This document shows, piece after piece, positions 1 to 6,131 of a DNA stretch of 18,173 bases (within the stretch, counting starts at the first letter, position 1; each line of letters opens with the position of its first letter). Under the pieces are notes generated by a model. It did no database searches. It was not told the origin of the DNA and saw only the letters and a program-made list of their open reading frames with translations. Made by a program: the position numbers and the translations under genes. The DNA lies in assembly GCA_023428465.1 (NCBI GenBank), contig JAEYXM010000108.1, forward strand, positions 1 to 18,173. Direction: 5' to 3'. Source of the stretch: Actinomycetes bacterium (GTDB taxonomy: Bacteria; Actinomycetota; Actinomycetes; Actinomycetales; Cellulomonadaceae).

Positions 1-29
1 CGCGGGGTTGGGGCCTGGCCCCCTGGTGG

Positions 30-49
30 CCCGGGCCGGGGGGCCCGGG
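30..49 (-). terminator. GC hairpin just downstream of rplA (candidate terminator)
   Basis: A perfect 8-bp inverted repeat (CCCGGGCC, loop GGGG, GGCCCGGG) lies 28 bases past the rplA stop. It has no U-tract in the rplA direction, as is common for actinobacterial hairpins, so it could be a U-less terminator, an attenuator, or chance in G/C-rich sequence. The rest of 1-77 shows no gene. Confidence 0.35.
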
Positions 50-77
50 GCCCTCCTGGTGGATCAGGGAGTCGCGC

Positions 78-797
78 TCAGGCGACGTCCTCCTCCTGCA
101 GGAGGTTGCGCGTGCGGCTCTGGTCGAGCGGGATGCTCGGGCCCATGCTCGTCGCGACGAACGCCTTCAGCAGGTAACGGCCCTTCGAGGCGGCCGGCTT
201 GAGCCGGAGCACCTCCTCGAGCGCGGCCGCGTAGTTCTCCACCAGCTGGGTGTCGTCGAACGACACCTTGCCGATGATGAAGTGCAGGTTCGAGTGCTTG
301 TCGACCCGGAACTCGATCTTGCCGCCCTTGATGTCCGTCACGGCCTTGGCGACGTCCATCGTGACCGTGCCCGTCTTCGGGTTCGGCATGAGACCACGCG
401 GGCCGAGGATCTTGCCCAGGCGGCCGACCTTGCCCATCAGGTCCGGCGTCGCGACCGCGGCGTCGAAGTCCGTGTAGCCGGCGGCCACCTTCTCGATCAG
501 CTCGTCGCCACCGACCTCGTCGGCACCGGCCGCACGGGCCTGCTCCGCCTTCTCGCCGTTGGCGAAGACCAGCACGCGGGCCGTCTTGCCCGTGCCGTGC
601 GGGAGGTTGACCGTGCCGCGGACCATCTGGTCCGCCTTGCGCGGGTCGACACCGAGGCGGAACGCCACCTCGACAGTCGCGTCGTACTTCGTCACCGACG
701 TCTGCTTCGCCAGCCGGATCGCCTCCAGCGGCGCGTACAGCCGCGAGCGGTCGATCTTCTCAGCGGCTGCGCGGTAACCCTTGCTGCGCTGCGTCAT
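78..797 (-). CDS. rplA: 50S ribosomal protein L1
   Basis: This is the L1 protein of the large ribosomal subunit. It binds 23S rRNA at the L1 stalk and, in many bacteria, represses its own operon by binding the mRNA. The 239-residue product has the family's usual length and the hallmark blocks GKTARVLVFA, GKILGPRGLMPNPKTGTVT and GKIEFRVDKHSNLHFIIGK. I chose the ATG at 797 because AAGGAG sits 8 bases upstream and the protein then begins MTQRSKGYRAA as in actinobacterial L1. The open frame continues upstream to 929, but only through the repeat-bearing spacer. It follows rplK after 201 bp and is surely co-transcribed with it. The identity is certain. Confidence 0.97.
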   Translation of the reverse strand: MTQRSKGYRAAAEKIDRSRLYAPLEAIRLAKQTSVTKYDATVEVAFRLGVDPRKADQMVRGTVNLPHGTGKTARVLVFANGEKAEQARAAGADEVGGDELIEKVAAGYTDFDAAVATPDLMGKVGRLGKILGPRGLMPNPKTGTVTMDVAKAVTDIKGGKIEFRVDKHSNLHFIIGKVSFDDTQLVENYAAALEEVLRLKPAASKGRYLLKAFVATSMGPSIPLDQSRTRNLLQEEDVA

Positions 798-819
798 CTG
801 CTCATCTCCTTGGTAGCAG
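798..819 (-). promoter_or_regulatory. rplA ribosome-binding site held in the loop of a short stem
   Basis: The Shine-Dalgarno AAGGAG (806-811) is enclosed by a 5-bp stem, AGCAG at 815-819 on the plus strand pairing with CTGCT at 798-802, which directly abuts the ATG. Seen on the mRNA, this presents the ribosome site in a loop. It decides the start at 797. Any regulatory role is inference. Confidence 0.5.
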
Positions 820-830
820 TCGTGGTCTGC

Positions 831-847
831 GGGCCAGCGCCTGGCCC
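831..847 (-). other. Perfect hairpin in the rplA leader
   Basis: GGGCCAG and CTGGCCC pair over a 3-base loop, giving a compact 7-bp stem 33 bases before the rplA start codon. It may be part of a structured rplA leader (for example an L1-responsive element) or an mRNA-stabilising stem. No U-run follows in either direction, so a terminator is unlikely. Confidence 0.4.
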
Positions 848-885
848 TGCCACTCCCCCGCGCCGCGGTGACGCGGGGCCTTGCA

Positions 886-922
886 CCTACCTCCGGGCCG
901 AGGTCCTCAGTCCTGGACCGTG
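886..922. repeat. 37-bp direct repeat, copy 1 (rplK-rplA spacer)
   Basis: This stretch is identical base for base to 978-1014. The other copy covers the last four rplK codons, the stop and the 21 bases after it, so this copy looks like a duplicated end of rplK placed 92 bp downstream along the transcript. It is what makes the rplA reading frame appear to extend upstream of its true start. Confidence 0.85.
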
Positions 923-939
923 TCCTCATTGTCCAGGAC
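910..939 (-). other. 9-bp inverted repeat in the rplK-rplA spacer
   Basis: GTCCTGGAC at 910-918 and GTCCAGGAC at 931-939 can pair with a 12-base loop. The left arm lies in the first repeat copy. The same left-arm sequence also occurs in the second copy at the rplK stop (1002-1010), so two mutually exclusive stems are possible with the single right arm. Confidence 0.5.
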
Positions 940-964
940 CTGCGGTCCTCGCCCTACGGCAGAA

Positions 965-976
965 CGCCTTCCGGCG
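965..976 (-). other. Small GGAA-tetraloop hairpin after rplK
   Basis: On the transcript CGCC-GGAA-GGCG forms a 4-bp stem with a stable GNRA-type tetraloop 22 bases past the rplK stop, between the two 37-bp repeats. It could be a protein-binding or processing structure. It is short and may be fortuitous. Confidence 0.3.
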
Positions 977-977
977 C

Positions 978-1014
978 CCTACCTCCGGGCCGAGGTCCTC
1001 AGTCCTGGACCGTG
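978..1014. repeat. 37-bp direct repeat, copy 2 (overlaps rplK 3' end)
   Basis: Identical to 886-922. It spans the final codons and stop of rplK (stop at 999-1001) plus the following 21 bases. Because coding sequence constrains this copy, it is the likely parent of the spacer copy. Confidence 0.85.
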
Positions 1015-1430
1015 ATCCCCATCGAGCGGGCCGTGCCCGCCACGATCTTCATCGCGGCCTCGACGTCGTTGGCGTTGAGGTCCTCGAGCTTCGTCTGCGC
1101 GATCTCGCGCACCTGGTCGCGGGACAGCGACGCCACCTTGGTGGTGTGCGGCGTCGGCGAGCCCTTGGCCACGCCCGCGGCCTTCTTGATCAGCTCGGCG
1201 GCCGGCGGGGTCTTGGTGATGAAGGTGAACGAGCGGTCCTCGTACACCGTGATCTCGACCGGGATGACGTTGCCGCGCTGCGACTCGGTCGCCGCGTTGT
1301 ACGCCTTGCAGAACTCCATGATGTTGACGCCGTGCTGGCCGAGCGCCGGGCCGATCGGGGGCGCGGGGGTCGCAGCACCGGCGTTGATCTGGAGCTTGAT
1401 CAGGCCGGAGACCTTCTTCTTCGGGGGCAT
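999..1430 (-). CDS. rplK: 50S ribosomal protein L11
   Basis: L11 forms the GTPase-associated stalk base with 23S rRNA and L10 and is needed for RelA-type stringent activation. The 143-residue product is full length. The N-terminal domain carries the family signature around residues 20-45 (PAPPIGPALGQHGVNIMEFC) and the C-terminal rRNA-binding domain has KTPPAAELIKKAAG and the ending DVEAAMKIVAGTARSMGI. The ATG at 1430 is preceded by GGAAGG at 6-7 bases. It sits 91 bp after nusG and 201 bp before rplA, the standard secE-nusG-rplK-rplA order. Its last codons are part of the 37-bp repeat. Confidence 0.97.
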   Translation of the reverse strand: MPPKKKVSGLIKLQINAGAATPAPPIGPALGQHGVNIMEFCKAYNAATESQRGNVIPVEITVYEDRSFTFITKTPPAAELIKKAAGVAKGSPTPHTTKVASLSRDQVREIAQTKLEDLNANDVEAAMKIVAGTARSMGITVQD

Positions 1431-1521
1431 GATGCCTTCCGTTCCATTCGTGGGCCGACGCCGTGGGCGATGACCCGGTTGCAGTGCCCGGCCGCGGTCG
1501 CGGGCGGGCGGGGTGCCGTCC

Positions 1522-2301
1522 TCAGATCTTGGCGACCTGGTTGAACGACAGCTCGACCGGGGTCTCCCGGCCGAAGATCGAGACGAGCACCTTGAGCTTC
1601 TGCGCCTCGGCGTTGATCTCGGAGATCGTCGCGGGCAGCGTGTCGAACGGGCCGTCCGTGACGGTGACCGACTCGCCGACCGTGAAGTCCACGGCGATCG
1701 CCGCGGCCGCGGCGGGCTTGGCCGGGGCGGCTGCGGGCGCCATCGTCGGCGCGAGCATCGAGAACACCTCGTCCAAGGTCAGCGGGACCGGCTGGTGGGT
1801 GTGACCCACGAAGCCCGTCACGCCCGGGGTGTGCCGGACGGCGCCCCACGACTCGTCGGTGAGCTCCATGCGGACGAGGACGTAGCCGGGGATCCGGACG
1901 CGGCGCACGACCTTGCGCTGCGCGTTCTTGATCTCGACGACCTCTTCCATGGGCACCTCGACCTGGAAGATGTAGTCCTCCATGTTGAGGCTCTGGATGC
2001 GGTTCTCCAGGTTCGCCTTCACGCGGTTCTCGTAGCCCGCGTAGGAGTGGATGACGTACCAGTCGCCCGGGAGTCGTCGGAGCTGCGTCTTGAACGCGAC
2101 GACCGGGTCGACCTCCTCCTCGGCCTCGGGCTCTGCCGGAGCCTCAGGCGCCTCGGCGGCCTCGTCCGTGGCCTCGCCGGCCTCGGTCGCCTCCGCGGCG
2201 TCCGTCGGCTCGGCGTCGTCGTCCGCCACCTCAGCCTCGGCCGCGGCGTCGTCGGACGTCGTCGGGTCCAGGTCGGTGGGGTCTGGCGACTCGAGGGACA
2301 C
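1522..2301 (-). CDS. nusG: Transcription termination/antitermination factor NusG
   Basis: NusG binds RNA polymerase and links it to Rho, NusE/S10 or pausing signals. The product has 259 residues, longer than the roughly 180 of E. coli, because residues 1-66 are an acidic Asp/Glu/Ala/Pro-rich extension typical of actinobacteria. The NGN domain runs about 80-175 (DWYVIHSYAGYENRVKANLE, RIPGYVLVRM, RHTPGVTGFVG). An Ala/Pro linker follows at about 186-203, then a KOW domain at 205-259 (GESVTVTDGPFDTLPATISE, ending FNQVAKI). The start is GTG at 2301; the preceding AAAGCAGG gives only a weak ribosome site, and no better start lies nearby. It is 42 bp after secE. Confidence 0.96.
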   Translation of the reverse strand: MSLESPDPTDLDPTTSDDAAAEAEVADDDAEPTDAAEATEAGEATDEAAEAPEAPAEPEAEEEVDPVVAFKTQLRRLPGDWYVIHSYAGYENRVKANLENRIQSLNMEDYIFQVEVPMEEVVEIKNAQRKVVRRVRIPGYVLVRMELTDESWGAVRHTPGVTGFVGHTHQPVPLTLDEVFSMLAPTMAPAAAPAKPAAAAAIAVDFTVGESVTVTDGPFDTLPATISEINAEAQKLKVLVSIFGRETPVELSFNQVAKI

Positions 2302-2343
2302 GAATGGGACCTGCTTTCTGATCAGGGAAGGGCGCGGGCCGGG

Positions 2344-2625
2344 TCAGCCGAAGATGAGCCCGGTCAGCGACCCGATGCCGAGGTCGGCGAGCGTGACGAA
2401 CGCCATGACGATGGCGACGAACACGATCACCGCGGTCGAGTAGCTGACCATGTCCTTGCGGGTGAGCCAGACGACCTTCTTGATCTCCGCGACGATCTGG
2501 CGGAGGTAGCGGGCGATCCTCTGGAAGAGGTTGAGCTGCTTGGTCTCCTTGCCACGCGCCGGGCGCGGCGCGGGACGCCGGGTGCGGTCGGCGCCCGAGG
2601 CGCCTGCCCGTGCGGATTCGCTCAC
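2344..2625 (-). CDS. secE: Protein translocase subunit SecE
   Basis: SecE clamps SecY in the Sec membrane translocon. From the GTG at 2625 the product has 93 residues: a basic Ala/Arg/Pro N-terminus (1-30), the conserved amphipathic helix (about 33-57: LFQRIARYLRQIVAEIKKVV) and one membrane span (about 60-84) ending GIGSLTGLIFG. Single-span SecE is usual in Gram-positives. The frame stays open back through tRNA-Trp to 2847, but that part cannot be protein; the GTG at 2625, or another at 2637, is the realistic start. An oddity is that the usual W-P-T/S-R at the helix end reads W-L-T-R here. It lies 79 bp after tRNA-Trp and is co-transcribed with nusG. Confidence 0.93.
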   Translation of the reverse strand: MSESARAGASGADRTRRPAPRPARGKETKQLNLFQRIARYLRQIVAEIKKVVWLTRKDMVSYSTAVIVFVAIVMAFVTLADLGIGSLTGLIFG

Positions 2626-2704
2626 AGTTCGTCCCACCGTCTCGTGTCGGTCTCGCCCGCGCTCAGCGGGGTCCTTACCACCCGCCCGTGCGGACGTGTG
2701 CTTG

Positions 2705-2777
2705 CAGGGCAGGAGGGACTCGAACCCACAACCGCCGGTTTTGGAGACCGGTGCGCTGCCAATTGCGCCACTGCCCT
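2705..2777 (-). tRNA. tRNA-Trp (CCA anticodon)
   Basis: The gene is a 73-base cloverleaf. Acceptor stem AGGGCAG pairs with CTGCCCT, the anticodon loop is CTCCAAA with anticodon CCA, and the T-loop is GGTTCGAGTCC. The discriminator is G and no CCA tail is encoded (CAA follows). It is the first gene of the tRNA-Trp, secE, nusG block, as in other actinobacteria. Confidence 0.96.
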
Positions 2778-2841
2778 TCGATGCCCGACGACCGTCCCGG
2801 TGACCCGCAGCCCGTCGAGGGGCGCGCACCATCATGGCGGA

Positions 2842-2890
2842 CGTCAACCACCAGCGGTCGAGTGTACGTGCTCCGGCGGTCTGGGTCGAA
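2842..2890 (-). promoter_or_regulatory. Possible promoter for tRNA-Trp/secE
   Basis: On the minus strand TACACT (2861-2866 on plus) fits the actinobacterial TANNNT -10 and has TTCGAC about 18 bases upstream as a poor -35. A TTGACG (plus 2842-2847) is an alternative -35 with no good -10 behind it. Transcription would start roughly 75 bases before the tRNA. The surrounding 2778-2999 holds no gene. Confidence 0.3.
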
Positions 2891-2987
2891 CCACTCCCGC
2901 GCGGTCACGTCCGAGCCGGGCGCGCGACCCGGGCACTCCCCCGCGCCTCGCCGTGAGAAAGGTCGGGAGAGGCCCGGCCCGCTCTGC

Positions 2988-2993
2988 CAAGAT
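2988..2993 (+). promoter_or_regulatory. -10-like element placed for a leaderless aminotransferase mRNA
   Basis: CAAGAT ends 6 bases before the GTG at 3000. There is no convincing Shine-Dalgarno in the 20 bases before that GTG, and no clear -35. The arrangement matches leaderless transcripts common in actinobacteria, where transcription begins at the start codon itself. Confidence 0.4.
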
Positions 2994-2999
2994 GGCCCC

Positions 3000-4220
3000 G
3001 TGAGCCAGCCTGCCGCGCCCCGCGCCCGCATCTCCGCCCGCATCGGTGCCATCGCCGAGTCCGCGACCCTCGCCGTCGACGCCAAGGCCAAGGCCCTCAA
3101 GGCCGCCGGCCGCCCGGTCATCGGGTTCGGCGCCGGCGAACCGGACTTCCCGACGCCGCAGTACATCGTCGACGCCGGTGTCGCCGCCTGCACGGACCCC
3201 GTGAACCACCGGTACACGCCCGCCGCGGGCCTGCCCGTGCTGCGCGAGGCCATCGCCGCGAAGACGCTCCGCGACTCCGGCTACGCCGTCGAGCCGAACC
3301 AGGTGCTGGTCACCAACGGCGGCAAGCAGGCCGTCTACCAGGCCTTCGCGACGGTCGTCGACGACGGCGACGAGGTGCTGCTGCCCGCGCCGTACTGGAC
3401 CACGTACCCGGAGGCCATCCGCCTCGCGGGCGGCGTGCCCGTCGAGGTCTTCGCGGGCGCCGACCAGGGCTACCTCGTCACGGTCGCCCAGCTCGAGGCC
3501 GCTCGCACCGAGCGCACCAAGGCTCTGCTGTTCTGCTCGCCGTCGAACCCGACGGGCGCCGTCTACAGCCGCGAGCAGACCGAGGCGATCGGCCGCTGGG
3601 CGGTCGAGCACGGGATCTGGGTGATCACGGACGAGATCTACGAGCACCTCACCTACGACGGCGTCGAGGCGTCGCACATCGTGCAGGTGGTGCCGGAGCT
3701 CGCCGACACCACCATCGTCCTCAACGGCGTCGCCAAGACCTACGCGATGACCGGCTGGCGCGTGGGCTGGATGATCGGCCCCGTCGACGTCATCAAGGCC
3801 GCGACCAACCTGCAGTCGCACCTCAGCTCGAACGTCGCCAACGTCTCCCAGCGCGCGGCGCTCGCGGCCGTCGCGGGCGACCTGTCCGCCGCCGAGGCGA
3901 TGCGCGAGGCGTTCGACCGCCGCCGGCGCACCATCGTGTCGATGCTCTCGGAGATCGACGGCGTCGTCTGCCCGACGCCGCAGGGCGCGTTCTACGTCTA
4001 CCCCAGCGTCGAGGGGGTCCTCGGCAAGACGATCCGCGGTCGCACGCCGACGACGTCGGCCGAGCTCGCAGCCCTCATCCTCGAGGAGGCCGAGGTCGCC
4101 GTCGTGCCCGGTGAGGCGTTCGGGCCGAGCGGCTACATCCGGCTCTCCTACGCGATGAGCGACGACGACATCGTCGAGGGCGTCGGCCGCATCCAGGCGC
4201 TCCTGGCCGAGGCCGAGTAG
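3000..4220 (+). CDS. Class I pyridoxal-phosphate aminotransferase (AspC-like)
   Basis: It likely transfers an amino group between aspartate (or a related amino acid) and 2-oxoglutarate in the cytosol. The 406-residue fold-type I enzyme shows GFGAGEPDFPTP (43-54), the PLP-stacking and phosphate region TNGGKQAVYQ, SPSNPTG (180-186, N183), TDEIYEHLTYDG (D211, Y214), the Schiff-base lysine K246 in AKTYAMTGWRVGW, and the carboxylate-binding R381 in GYIRLSYA. The start is GTG at 3000, giving VSQPAAPRARISARIG; the open frame upstream crosses tRNA-Trp and is ruled out. A hairpin follows the stop. The same gene sits next to secE in Streptomyces as I recall. Exact substrate is not readable from sequence. 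Confidence 0.93.
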   Translation: MSQPAAPRARISARIGAIAESATLAVDAKAKALKAAGRPVIGFGAGEPDFPTPQYIVDAGVAACTDPVNHRYTPAAGLPVLREAIAAKTLRDSGYAVEPNQVLVTNGGKQAVYQAFATVVDDGDEVLLPAPYWTTYPEAIRLAGGVPVEVFAGADQGYLVTVAQLEAARTERTKALLFCSPSNPTGAVYSREQTEAIGRWAVEHGIWVITDEIYEHLTYDGVEASHIVQVVPELADTTIVLNGVAKTYAMTGWRVGWMIGPVDVIKAATNLQSHLSSNVANVSQRAALAAVAGDLSAAEAMREAFDRRRRTIVSMLSEIDGVVCPTPQGAFYVYPSVEGVLGKTIRGRTPTTSAELAALILEEAEVAVVPGEAFGPSGYIRLSYAMSDDDIVEGVGRIQALLAEAE

Positions 4221-4230
4221 CCCCGCGACC

Positions 4231-4262
4231 CCGACCGGTGGACCCTCGCGTCCACCGGTCGG
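4231..4262 (+). terminator. Strong hairpin terminator after the aminotransferase
   Basis: A perfect 13-bp stem (4231-4243 with 4250-4262, loop CCTCGC) begins 10 bases after the aminotransferase stop. No U-tract follows, as usual for high-GC actinobacterial terminators. It separates this gene from the ABC operon starting at 4327. Confidence 0.75.
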
Positions 4263-4313
4263 TGGAGTCCGGATCCCGTCACCCGGTGCTGGCGACGCGC
4301 CCGGGGCGGCCGC

Positions 4314-4319
4314 CAGGGT
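4314..4319 (+). promoter_or_regulatory. -10-like element just before the ABC operon
   Basis: CAGGGT ends 7 bases before the ATG at 4327, again the leaderless spacing, and no ribosome site is evident before that ATG. It is the only promoter candidate seen between the upstream terminator and this operon. Confidence 0.3.
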
Positions 4320-4326
4320 TGATGGC

Positions 4327-5265
4327 ATGACATCAGCCGACATCGCGGTCCACGTCCGCGACCTCCGCAAGACCTACGGCGCCAAGCGCGCGGTCGACGG
4401 ACTCGACCTGACCGTCGAGCGTGGCGAGATCTTCGCCGTGCTCGGGCCGAACGGCGCGGGCAAGACCACCACGATCGAGATCCTCGAGGGCTTCCGCCAC
4501 CGGGACGCGGGCGACGTCGTCGTGCTCGGCGTGGACCCGCAAGCGGCGGGCCGGCAGTGGCGCAACCGCATCGGTGTCGTGCTGCAGAGCGCAGCCGACC
4601 AGGCCGAGCTGACGGTGCGCGAGCTCGTCACGCACTTCGCGAAGTACTACCCCGCGCCGCGCGACCCGGACGAGCTGATCGCCGCCGTCGGGCTCACGGA
4701 CAAAGCCGGCACACGCACCCGCCAGCTCTCCGGCGGTCAACGCCGCCGCCTCGACGTCGCGCTCGGCATCGTCGGCCGTCCCGAGCTGCTCTTCCTCGAC
4801 GAGCCGACCACGGGGTTCGACCCCGAGGCCCGGCGCGCGTTCTGGGACCTCATCGAGAGCCTGCGCGACGGCGGGACCACCATCCTCCTGACGACCCACT
4901 ACATGGACGAGGCCGAGCGCCTCGCCGACCGGTGCGCCGTCGTGCGCGACGGGCGCGTGGTCGCCGTCGACGCGCCCGCCGCCCTGGGCGACCGCGCAGC
5001 CCGGCGCGCCGTCGTGCGCTGGCTCGAGGACGGCGTCCTGCGCAAGATGGCGACGGCCACGCCGACCGCCGCGGTGGCGGCACTGGCCGCCCGGCTCGGA
5101 CCCGCCGAGGTGCCCGGCCTGCAGGTGATCCGCCCGAGCCTCGAGGACGTCTACCTGAGCCTCATCGGCGAGACCGCCCCGTTCGCGGACGACGGGCTCG
5201 TCGGAGCCGCCACCGCGACCACCTCGCCGACCGCCCCCAGCACCGTGAAGGAGACCGCGCGATGA
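4327..5265 (+). CDS. ABC-2 exporter ATP-binding protein (DrrA/CcmA type)
   Basis: It is the cytosolic ATPase that powers the membrane protein encoded next. The 312 residues show Walker A GPNGAGKTT (40-48), Q-loop Q87, signature LSGGQRRRLDVALGI (134-148), Walker B LLFLDEP (154-160), D-loop GFDP and the H-loop H191. The tail after about 230 includes RPSLEDVYLSLIGE, the C-terminal block typical of DrrA/NodI-like ABC-2 ATPases, then a low-complexity Ala/Thr/Pro end. The stop overlaps the permease start (ATGA). With a histidine kinase and regulator downstream it is probably an export or resistance pump for an antibiotic, peptide or lipid-like compound; the cargo is unknown. Confidence 0.93.
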   Translation: MTSADIAVHVRDLRKTYGAKRAVDGLDLTVERGEIFAVLGPNGAGKTTTIEILEGFRHRDAGDVVVLGVDPQAAGRQWRNRIGVVLQSAADQAELTVRELVTHFAKYYPAPRDPDELIAAVGLTDKAGTRTRQLSGGQRRRLDVALGIVGRPELLFLDEPTTGFDPEARRAFWDLIESLRDGGTTILLTTHYMDEAERLADRCAVVRDGRVVAVDAPAALGDRAARRAVVRWLEDGVLRKMATATPTAAVAALAARLGPAEVPGLQVIRPSLEDVYLSLIGETAPFADDGLVGAATATTSPTAPSTVKETAR

Positions 5266-6131
5266 GCAGCGCCACCGCCCCCGCCACGACGACGGCACCG
5301 GCGCCGCACGTGGCCCTGCCGTCCACGATCGCCCTCGGCCTTGCCCGCACCCGGATCGAGCTCATCCAGTTCTTCCGCGCCCGGGACGCCGTGATCTTCA
5401 TCTTCGCGTACCCGATCATCATGCTGGCGATCTTCTCGACCGTCTTCGGGCAGGACGGGAGCGAGGTGGGACCGGACGGCGGTGGGCTGGTGCCGTTCGC
5501 CCAGTACTTCCTGCCCGGCATGATCGCGACGGGCATCTTCTTGTCGAGCTTCCAGAACCTCGCCATCGGGATCGCCGAGGAGCGCGACGCCGGTGGGCTC
5601 AAGCGCCTGCGCGGCACCCCGCTGCCGAGCACCGCGTACTTCCTCGGCAAGATCGGGTCGGTGCTGACGACGAGCGTCATCCAGCTCGCCCTTCTGCTGG
5701 CCGTCGCCGTCGCCCTGTTCGACGTGAGCCTGCCGGCCGACGGCGGCCGCTGGTTCACGCTGGCCTGGGTGTTCGTCCTGGGCACAGCCTCGGGCGTGGT
5801 CTGCGGGATCGGGTTCTCGTCCCTGCCGTCGTCGGCGCGCGCCGCCAACGCGGTCGTCACGCCGGTCGTCCTGGTCCTGCAGTTCATCTCGGGGGTGTTC
5901 TTCACCTACGACTCCCTGCCCGGCTGGATGCAGGACGTCGCAGCCCTCTTCCCGCTGAAGTGGCTCGCCCAGGGCATGCGATCGGTGTTCCTGCCCGACG
6001 ACTTCACGGTCCTCGAGCCGGCGGGTTCCTGGCAGCACGGCGCGACGGCCGCGGTGCTGGCCGTCTACCTGGTGGCCGGGCTCGCGGTCGCGGTCCGCAC
6101 TTTCCGGTGGCGTCGGCGTGATGACGGCTGA
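5262..6131 (+). CDS. ABC-2 type transporter permease
   Basis: It is the membrane half of the exporter. The 289-residue product has a 36-residue cytosolic start, then six predicted spans: about 43-62 (AVIFIFAYPIIMLAIFSTVF), 80-105, 133-151, 162-184, 193-212 and 262-280. The ABC-2 signature region AEERDAGGLKRLRGTPLP lies between spans two and three, and the extracellular loop TYDSLPGWMQDVAALFPLKWL is characteristic of the family. The ATG at 5262 is set by AAGGAG 8 bases before and by the 4-base overlap with the ATPase, so both subunits are translationally coupled. It overlaps the kinase gene by 11 bp. Confidence 0.92.
   Translation: MSSATAPATTTAPAPHVALPSTIALGLARTRIELIQFFRARDAVIFIFAYPIIMLAIFSTVFGQDGSEVGPDGGGLVPFAQYFLPGMIATGIFLSSFQNLAIGIAEERDAGGLKRLRGTPLPSTAYFLGKIGSVLTTSVIQLALLLAVAVALFDVSLPADGGRWFTLAWVFVLGTASGVVCGIGFSSLPSSARAANAVVTPVVLVLQFISGVFFTYDSLPGWMQDVAALFPLKWLAQGMRSVFLPDDFTVLEPAGSWQHGATAAVLAVYLVAGLAVAVRTFRWRRRDDG

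Noticed and set aside
1..77. An rplJ (L10) leader
   Set aside because: The 77 bases show only a GC hairpin. The L10-leader fold and an rplJ start are not visible and would lie beyond the window edge.
798..929. N-terminal extension of rplA
   Set aside because: It runs through the repeat-bearing spacer, lacks L1 similarity and would skip the strong AAGGAG before the ATG at 797.
886..1014. CRISPR-like array from the repeated 37-mer
   Set aside because: Only two copies exist, one of them is coding sequence of rplK, and there are no cas genes. It is a simple duplication.
2705..2777. tRNA genes as integration sites for the intervening genes
   Set aside because: I found no second partial tRNA copy, no integrase and no flanking direct repeat near any of the four tRNAs.
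2626..2847. Extension of secE upstream through the tRNA-Trp gene
   Set aside because: It would translate the tRNA cloverleaf. The SecE-like part starts only after 2625.
2610..2999. Extension of the aminotransferase upstream of 3000
   Set aside because: It crosses tRNA-Trp on the other strand and has no family similarity; homologous sequence starts at the GTG at 3000.
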